Below, one piece after another: positions 58,767 through 64,000 of a stretch of DNA of 64,000 nucleotides. The notes under the pieces were generated by a model. It did no database searches and was not told the origin of the DNA. It saw only the letters and a list, made by a program, of their open reading frames with translations. Every line of letters starts with the position of its first letter. The first letter of the stretch is position 1. Origin of the DNA: Kitasatospora purpeofusca (GTDB lineage Bacteria; Actinomycetota; Actinomycetes; Streptomycetales; Streptomycetaceae); NCBI RefSeq assembly GCF_000718025.1, contig NZ_JODS01000035.1:10030-74029 (forward strand), given 5' to 3'. The translations under genes were made by a program, and so were the position numbers.

Positions 58767-59052
58767 CGGAGGACCTTCCTCGAAGGGGCGCGGGGAGCGC
58801 GAGGGGGAGGGATGCGGTGTCGTACAGGCCTGATGACCACGGTGGCCGTCACGATAACCCTGCCCCCGGTGTGATGACGGTCACGGGGAGGTCTCACTGG
58901 TGACACGCCCCCGACGGCGCGAGGGATGATGGGCACGGGTGCGCCCCGTGCGCGCCCCGGACCCCCGGGTGCCGGGCCCGGACCAGCCGGGCCCCGACTC
59001 CCCGGGACTCCGAACACCCTCGGCACGCAGGCAAGAAGAGGTAACAGGCCCC

Positions 59053-59736
59053 ATGGCGCAGATCAACCCCAGCATCCTGTCCGCGGACTTCGCCCGCCTC
59101 GCCCAGGAGGCCGAGGCCGTGCGGGGCTCGGACTGGCTGCACGTCGACGTGATGGACAACCACTTCGTGCCGAACCTGACCCTCGGCGTCCCGATCGTCG
59201 AATCGCTCGCCCGGGCCACCGACATCCCGCTCGACTGCCACCTCATGATCGAGGACCCGGACCGCTGGGCACCCCAGTACGTCGAGGCGGGCGCCGGCTC
59301 GGTCACCTTCCACGTCGAGGCCGCCGCCGCCCCCGTCCGGCTCGCCCGCGAGATCCGCGCCAAGGGCGCCCGGGCGTCGATGGCGCTCAAGCCGGCCACG
59401 CCGATCGAGCCCTACGAGGACCTGCTGCCGGAACTCGACATGCTGCTGATCATGACCGTCGAGCCCGGCTTCGGCGGCCAGGCGTTCCTGGACATCATGC
59501 TGCCGAAGATCCGCCGGACCAGGGAGCTCATCTCCAAGCACGGCCTCGAACTGTGGCTCCAGGTCGACGGCGGAGTCTCGGCGAGCACCATCGAGCGCTG
59601 CGCCGAGGCCGGCGCGGACGTCTTCGTCGCCGGCTCCGCGGTGTACGGGGCCCAGGACCCGGCCGAGGCGGTCGCCAAGCTGCGCACCCTCGCCGACGCC
59701 GCCACCGCCGGCGCCGGGTGGGCCTGCGCGCACTGA
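59053..59736 (+). CDS. rpe: Ribulose-phosphate 3-epimerase
   Basis: A 227-residue TIM-barrel enzyme interconverting ribulose 5-phosphate and xylulose 5-phosphate in the pentose phosphate pathway. PSILSADF, LHVDVMDNHFVPNLTLG (metal-binding His and Asp), CHLMI, MTVEPGFGGQ (phosphate loop side) and LQVDGGV (second catalytic Asp) are all present in order. Length is typical. ATG 59053 has AAGAGG upstream. Two strong hairpins follow the gene. It appears monocistronic here. Confidence 0.97.
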   Translation: MAQINPSILSADFARLAQEAEAVRGSDWLHVDVMDNHFVPNLTLGVPIVESLARATDIPLDCHLMIEDPDRWAPQYVEAGAGSVTFHVEAAAAPVRLAREIRAKGARASMALKPATPIEPYEDLLPELDMLLIMTVEPGFGGQAFLDIMLPKIRRTRELISKHGLELWLQVDGGVSASTIERCAEAGADVFVAGSAVYGAQDPAEAVAKLRTLADAATAGAGWACAH

Positions 59737-59764
59737 GGCGGCGGCCGGACCCCAGCGGACCGGT

Positions 59765-59796
59765 CCGGGGGCGTGCCCGATGCGGCACGCCCCCGG
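59765..59796. terminator. rpe terminator hairpin 1
   Basis: CCGGGGGCGTGCC with its exact complement and loop CGATGC, 28 bp after the rpe stop. Confidence 0.88.
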
Positions 59797-59871
59797 GCGA
59801 GGCCTCGGTGCGCCTCGGGTGACCGCCGCCCGCACAACCTGAACGGCCGCCGGTCGGCCGATGCACCCTCA

Positions 59872-59912
59872 CCGCCCGGTCGCGCGCAGAACAGCTGCGC
59901 GCGACCGGGCGG
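59872..59912. terminator. Second hairpin between rpe and the STAND gene
   Basis: An 18-bp perfect stem (CCGCCCGGTCGCGCGCAG with its complement) and loop AACAG. It may back up hairpin 1. The rest of the 381-bp gap (59737-60117) shows no gene. Confidence 0.8.
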
Positions 59913-60117
59913 TTGCCGTCAGGCCGTCCTGACGAGGCCCGGCGACTCCTGGAGGCCCAGAGGCCCGCCGGACAGTATCGGTGCCTCCAGCCGCATTTCC
60001 GCCGGTCAGGGAGGCTTCTTGTGTTGCCGCACGAGAAACTGACAGGATCTCAAGTCGGATGCTCCTCACGCGATGCGAATCGGAAACCCGCCCTGGCGGC
60101 GCGAAGAAGGAGGCGGA

Positions 60118-62754
60118 ATGGCACGGGTGAACCTTCGAGCCGCGTTCATGAGCGGCCTGTCGTCCACCGTGACGGCGCAGCAGGTCTTCACCAACCGGGT
60201 CGACGAGGTGGCCGCCTTCGAGCGGTCTGTCGCGGGCCTGCGCCGGACGCTGGACGAGGCCGAGGTATCGCCGGTGATGGACCGGGCGCAGGGACGCCGC
60301 AACGTCCTGACGCTGTACGGGGTCGGCGGCATAGGCAAGTCGACGCTCTCGCACGAGCTGGAGCGTCGGCTGCTCGCGGACGCGGCGGCGGAGGGGCGCG
60401 ACGATGTCGTGGCCGTACGCGTCGACCTGTCCGAGGACGGCGCATGTGACATCGAGGGCCTGCTCCTGCGCCTGCGGGCAGGGCTGGGGCAGTTGGGCAG
60501 TCGCTGGCAGGCGTTCGACCTGGCGCTCGCCGCGTACTGGGCCCGCGCGCACCCCGGGGAACCCTTGCAGGACTTCCTCGACTCCTCACCGGCGCTGCGC
60601 CGGGCCTCCCGGAGCGTCGGGCTCGGCGATCAGATCGCGGAGACGGTGCGGGACGTCGACCCCACCGGGCTCGGCGGGCTGACCGGGCTTGCGCACCGCG
60701 CAGCCCTGGCCACCTACCGCGCCGTCCGGGACCGGGTGCGCGAGGGGCGGCTGCTTGCCGACTGCGAGCTGTTCGCCGAACTGGTCGAGGCCGACGCGGA
60801 CTACGAGACGCTCTCCTACTTCCCCTACCTGCTCGCCTGGGACCTCGACCGCCTTCCGCACCGGAGCCGACCGGCCCGGCGGCCCACGGTGTGCGTCTTC
60901 CTGGACACCTTCGAGGTGGTCAACGGGCGCGCCGACCGCACGGTGGAGCGTCTGATCCAACGCTGTGCCTATCTGATGCCCAACGTGCTGTTCGTGATCA
61001 CCGGCCGGAACCGGATCGACTGGGCCGACACGGGCGCGGGCGGCGAGCTGGACTTCACCGGCCCGCAGAGCTGGCCCAACCTGCACTTCAGCAACGACAC
61101 CGTGGAACCCCGCCAGCACCTGGTCGGCTACCTCTCGGACTCCGACGCCGACAGCTACCTCCGCGAGGCGCTCGTCCGGGACGGCCGACCGGCCATGCCC
61201 GACGAGGTCCGTCGGCGGATCATCTCCGGAGGGCAGGGGCTGCCCCTGTACCTGGACCTGTCGGTGTCGCACTTCGTCGCGCTCCTCGCCCGCCGCGGGC
61301 AGCCGTCGCCCGACGACTTCGGCGGCTCGTTCACGGCGGTGGCCACCCGGTCGATCCGTGACCTGCCCCGGGAGGAACGCGACCTGGTCCGGACCGCGGC
61401 GCTCACCGACCGGGTCGGTGCCGAGCTGCTGCGGGCCGGACAGCCCGGTGTCTCCGACGGCAGCGTCGCCCGGTTCCTGCGCCGGCCGTTCCTGACCCAC
61501 GACGACGCCTACGCGCTGCCGTACGCCCTGCACGCGGCGCTCCGTCACGCCATCGGGGAGGCGGACCGGACCCTCCCGGACGGCTGGTCCGACCGCGACC
61601 GCAGCGAGGTCGCGGCCCGACTGCTCTCCTGGCTGGGAAAGGGCCTCGGTCCGGGTACCGGGCGGGTCGCCCTCGCCCAGGCGCTGGAAGCCGGGCTCAA
61701 GCTCTCGGCCGCACACGGGGTCTTCGAGGACTGGATGACCCGGGTCGCGCAGCGCCTGATCGAGGCGGGCCAGTGGTCGGAGCTGGGCACCGGGCACTCC
61801 GTCGAAGGGACCGGGACACCGGAGTACCGGGCCGTTCGTGCCGCCGTACGGGGTGTCCAACTGCGCCGTACGGGCCGTGCCGCGCAGGCGGTCGAGGTGC
61901 TCGGCGCCGCGGGAGAAGGTCTGCCGTCGGGCAGTCCGACCGCGCAGCTGGTGCGGATCCACCTCGCCCACGCGCTGCGCAACCACGGCGACTACATCGG
62001 GGCGGCCGAGATCTACCGTGCCCTGGCGGGGGGCGAGTTCGACGCGGTGGCCCGGTACTGGCTCTGCGACTTCGACTACCTCAACGGGCGGTTCGGAACC
62101 GCCCTGGACTCGCTGCGGGAGCAGCGCAGCCGCGGGCCGGAGGACGAGGGCGAGCGACTCCGGCTGATCGGGCACATCTGGCGGGTCAACGCTCGCTTCG
62201 ACGAGGCGGGTGCCGCGTACGGGGAGGCGATCGGCCTGGCCCGGCGGGAGGGTCTGGCTGCCGCGGAGGCGAAGGCGCTGGCCAACCTGGCGCAGACCGT
62301 GTGCTGGTCCGGCGACACCGCGGCGGTGTCGGATGCGGCGGCCCGCGCGCGGGACCTGCTCGACCTGGTGCCGAACCCGGTCGAACTGGTCAAGGTCCGC
62401 TCTGCCGAGGCGGTTGCTCATGCGGTGGCCGGTGACAGTGGGGCCGCGGTACAGGCGATCGACGGCACCCGGCAGCTGGCGGACGAGATCGGCTACCGAG
62501 GCGGTCACAACCTGGCCGACGTGGCCCAGGTCCTGCTCCGGGTCCTCGGTGACGACCACGACGGGGCCCGCCGCACCCGGGCCGAACTCGACGCGCGAAC
62601 CCGTCGGTCGGGCGGCAACACCTACTGGGTTCCGATCGTGACCAGTTGGATCGAGGGGGTCCCGACGGCGATGGAGCACGAGCCGCAGGTCGAGTGGGTC
62701 GACGGTCCGGACGTGTCGTTGGGCCGGTGGGCCGGGGTGGCCGCGCGACGATGA
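60118..62754 (+). CDS. STAND-type NTPase with helical-repeat C-terminus
   Basis: 878 residues from ATG 60118, chosen for the AAGGAGGCGG ribosome site 3-12 bases upstream (an in-frame ATG at 60073 has none). Walker A is LTLYGVGGIGKSTLSHEL at about residue 63, and Walker B is VCVFLDTFEVV near 262. The sensor Arg fits FVITGRNRIDW and the GxP-like segment is GLPLYLDLS. A winged-helix-like part follows (LVRTAALTDRVGAELLRAG, then RRPFLTH). Residues about 590-860 are TPR-like helical pairs (IHLAHALRNHGDYIGAAEIY, then RFDEAGAAYGEAIGLARREG). There is no recognisable N-terminal effector domain. Such proteins act as ATP switches in regulation or anti-phage defence; neither is proven here. Confidence 0.85.
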   Translation: MARVNLRAAFMSGLSSTVTAQQVFTNRVDEVAAFERSVAGLRRTLDEAEVSPVMDRAQGRRNVLTLYGVGGIGKSTLSHELERRLLADAAAEGRDDVVAVRVDLSEDGACDIEGLLLRLRAGLGQLGSRWQAFDLALAAYWARAHPGEPLQDFLDSSPALRRASRSVGLGDQIAETVRDVDPTGLGGLTGLAHRAALATYRAVRDRVREGRLLADCELFAELVEADADYETLSYFPYLLAWDLDRLPHRSRPARRPTVCVFLDTFEVVNGRADRTVERLIQRCAYLMPNVLFVITGRNRIDWADTGAGGELDFTGPQSWPNLHFSNDTVEPRQHLVGYLSDSDADSYLREALVRDGRPAMPDEVRRRIISGGQGLPLYLDLSVSHFVALLARRGQPSPDDFGGSFTAVATRSIRDLPREERDLVRTAALTDRVGAELLRAGQPGVSDGSVARFLRRPFLTHDDAYALPYALHAALRHAIGEADRTLPDGWSDRDRSEVAARLLSWLGKGLGPGTGRVALAQALEAGLKLSAAHGVFEDWMTRVAQRLIEAGQWSELGTGHSVEGTGTPEYRAVRAAVRGVQLRRTGRAAQAVEVLGAAGEGLPSGSPTAQLVRIHLAHALRNHGDYIGAAEIYRALAGGEFDAVARYWLCDFDYLNGRFGTALDSLREQRSRGPEDEGERLRLIGHIWRVNARFDEAGAAYGEAIGLARREGLAAAEAKALANLAQTVCWSGDTAAVSDAAARARDLLDLVPNPVELVKVRSAEAVAHAVAGDSGAAVQAIDGTRQLADEIGYRGGHNLADVAQVLLRVLGDDHDGARRTRAELDARTRRSGGNTYWVPIVTSWIEGVPTAMEHEPQVEWVDGPDVSLGRWAGVAARR

Positions 62755-62806
62755 GGCACCGGGGCCCTGAGGCGCGGGGCCGGATCGGACGAGGGGACGA
62801 GAGCTC

Positions 62807-63790
62807 ATGGCCAACCCGGCGCGCGTTGAGTCGGTACGTGTCGAGCCGGTACGTGTCGGTTTGGTGGGGGTCGGAATCATCGCCGGGACCCACCTCGCCG
62901 TCCTCGCCGAACGGCCGGACGTGCAGCTGGAGTTCACCGTTGATCCCCGACCTGTGGAGCCCGTGGTGTTCCGGGGGCGGACGCCGCCCCACTACGGCGA
63001 CCTCACCCGGGCGCTCGACGAGCACCGGCCGGACCTGGTGGTCCTCGCCACCCCGACGGAGACGCACGCCGCGCTGACGGAACTGACGCTGCTCCGTTCC
63101 ACGGCCCGCTTGCTGGTGGAGAAGCCGCTGGTGCACGATCGCGCCGCCCTCGAAACGTTGCGTGACCTGGACGGCAAGGTCGACGTGCGCGGCCGCGTGT
63201 TCACGGCCCACCACTTCGCCTTCTCGCCCGAAGTGGACTGGGCGGCGGAGCTGCTCGCGGCGCACCCCGAATGGGGGCCGGTGACGACCATCACCTCCGC
63301 TTTCTACGACCCCTACGTCCTGCGGGGAGCCGAGGCGTTCGCTTCGTACGTCTCCAGTTGGACGGACTCCGGAGTGAACCAGCTCAGCATGCTCACCCGC
63401 TTCGTGGAACTCACCGGACTCACCTCCGCCGAGTACCTGGACGGCGGCGCGAGTGCGTGGTGCACGGTGGGCTTCCGGTCCCGGGGCGAGGTCGGCTCCG
63501 CCCGCCTGCGCAGCAGTTGGCTGACTGGTGCCAGCAGTAAGGAGAGTTGCCTGGCGTTCGGCCGTTCCGGTGTCGAGGTCTGGATCGACCATACCGCGAT
63601 GACCGGATTCGCCTCCAGGGAAGGTGAGTTGCTGGCTTCCTTCGGCAACGACGGCCGGACCGGACGGAAGATTGCCCACTATCGACCGCTCTATGCCGAC
63701 CTGCTCTCCGGCCGGCCGGATCCGGTGCTCGGCTTCGACGCCGCGGCGACGATCACCGAGATTCATCAGGCGGTACCGCAGGAGCCGTAG
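62807..63790 (+). CDS. Gfo/Idh/MocA-family oxidoreductase
   Basis: 327 residues. The Rossmann start is VRVGLVGVGIIAGTHLAVLA after a short repetitive lead (VESVRVEPVRVG). DLVVLATPTETHAAL and VEKPLVHD carry the NAD(P) and catalytic-lysine (E-K-P) motifs. HHFAFSPEVDW opens the C-terminal substrate domain. It starts 52 bp after the STAND gene and is probably co-transcribed. These enzymes oxidise or reduce sugars and inositols; the substrate is not evident. A metabolic gene behind a STAND protein suggests either an unrelated neighbour or a signalling link. Confidence 0.88.
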   Translation: MANPARVESVRVEPVRVGLVGVGIIAGTHLAVLAERPDVQLEFTVDPRPVEPVVFRGRTPPHYGDLTRALDEHRPDLVVLATPTETHAALTELTLLRSTARLLVEKPLVHDRAALETLRDLDGKVDVRGRVFTAHHFAFSPEVDWAAELLAAHPEWGPVTTITSAFYDPYVLRGAEAFASYVSSWTDSGVNQLSMLTRFVELTGLTSAEYLDGGASAWCTVGFRSRGEVGSARLRSSWLTGASSKESCLAFGRSGVEVWIDHTAMTGFASREGELLASFGNDGRTGRKIAHYRPLYADLLSGRPDPVLGFDAAATITEIHQAVPQEP

Positions 63791-64000
63791 CCGCCGGTCG
63801 GCCGGGTCCTGGGGTGGGGCCCGGTCGATTCAGGAGTGAAATGACTGGTCCTCAAATTGTCGAACAGGGGCGAGTTTTGATGGGTGGCCGGACGACGAGA
63901 GGGCGAAGGCGATCACCGTTGTGCCGGTGGGGGCGGTGTGATTGTGGCCGAGGGGGCTGGTGGGGTGCCAGGGCTGTGGGGTGGGGGAGGAGTCGTGCGG
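63791..64000. other. Right edge of the window, no assigned gene
   Basis: On the minus strand a frame is open from the edge to a TGA at 63832-63830 (GHNHTAPTGTTVIAFALSSS and further), which could be the end of a gene entering from the right. On the plus strand an ATG at 63841 is open to the edge. Neither has enough protein character to call. Confidence 0.3.

Noticed and set aside
63830..64000. Minus-strand frame entering from the right edge
   Set aside because: 57 codons with no recognisable motif; too short to call, noted only as edge sequence.

Overview
The window reads as a chromosome segment of a high-GC filamentous actinomycete of the Streptomyces/Kitasatospora type. Third codon positions are almost all G or C. 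GTG and TTG starts are common. The families are typical of the group: a WhiJ/Scr1-type regulator with DUF397 and an AbaA-like ATPase, an SSI-like protein, SCO6745-family, DUF4188, DUF6204-like and DUF6271-like proteins, a WYL regulator and a large exported Rhs protein. I see no rRNA, tRNA or CRISPR array. All names come from reading motifs by eye; nothing was searched.

Left part (1-16 kb). Five leftward genes (6853 to 1117) encode a phytanoyl-CoA-type Fe/2-oxoglutarate dioxygenase, a DUF6271-like protein, a fold-type III PLP decarboxylase, a GNAT acetyltransferase and an MFS exporter. The first four overlap or abut, so they look like one small-metabolite operon. A 12-bp minisatellite and a DasR-like operator lie upstream. 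A second, better DasR-like operator sits just before a secreted beta-propeller gene. Then come an fprA-type ferredoxin reductase, a secreted zinc peptidase with a ricin-type lectin domain, an MFS/ArsR divergent pair and a PLP dehydratase/TetR divergent pair.

Middle (17-34 kb). Small exported and membrane proteins, an SSI-like inhibitor with an odd reactive site, a three-repeat secreted protein, a WYL regulator facing a two-gene unit across a perfect palindromic operator, and a whiJ/abaA-type locus whose HTH gene is broken by an in-frame TGA. From 28.2 to 32.5 kb lies a decayed pSAM2-like integrative element: a replication-initiator remnant (stop plus frameshift), an intact excisionase and a frameshifted integrase. 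The 3' end of a second integrase lies about 4.2 kb upstream in the same orientation, and an MFS transporter gene sits between the two.

Rhs island (32.5-46.2 kb). A 2701-residue exported Rhs protein carries an embedded tectonin-like propeller, a Hint domain and a C-terminal GIY-YIG nuclease. It is followed by a DUF4259 immunity gene. Behind that is a displaced toxin module, consisting of the last residues of a Hint domain plus a restriction-endonuclease-like toxin, with its own small immunity gene. A 1265-residue exported FG-GAP/ricin protein is divergently transcribed from the Rhs gene. This is the clearest unusual system in the window.

Right part (46-64 kb). A serine hydrolase, a Ser/Thr kinase with a membrane tail, a TetR/DrrAB-like ABC exporter unit with two matched operators, an aldo/keto reductase, a flavin monooxygenase coupled to a HEAT-like repeat protein, a TetR/DUF4188 pair with its operator, an SCO6745-family protein, rpe, a STAND-type NTPase with a helical-repeat tail and a Gfo/Idh/MocA oxidoreductase.
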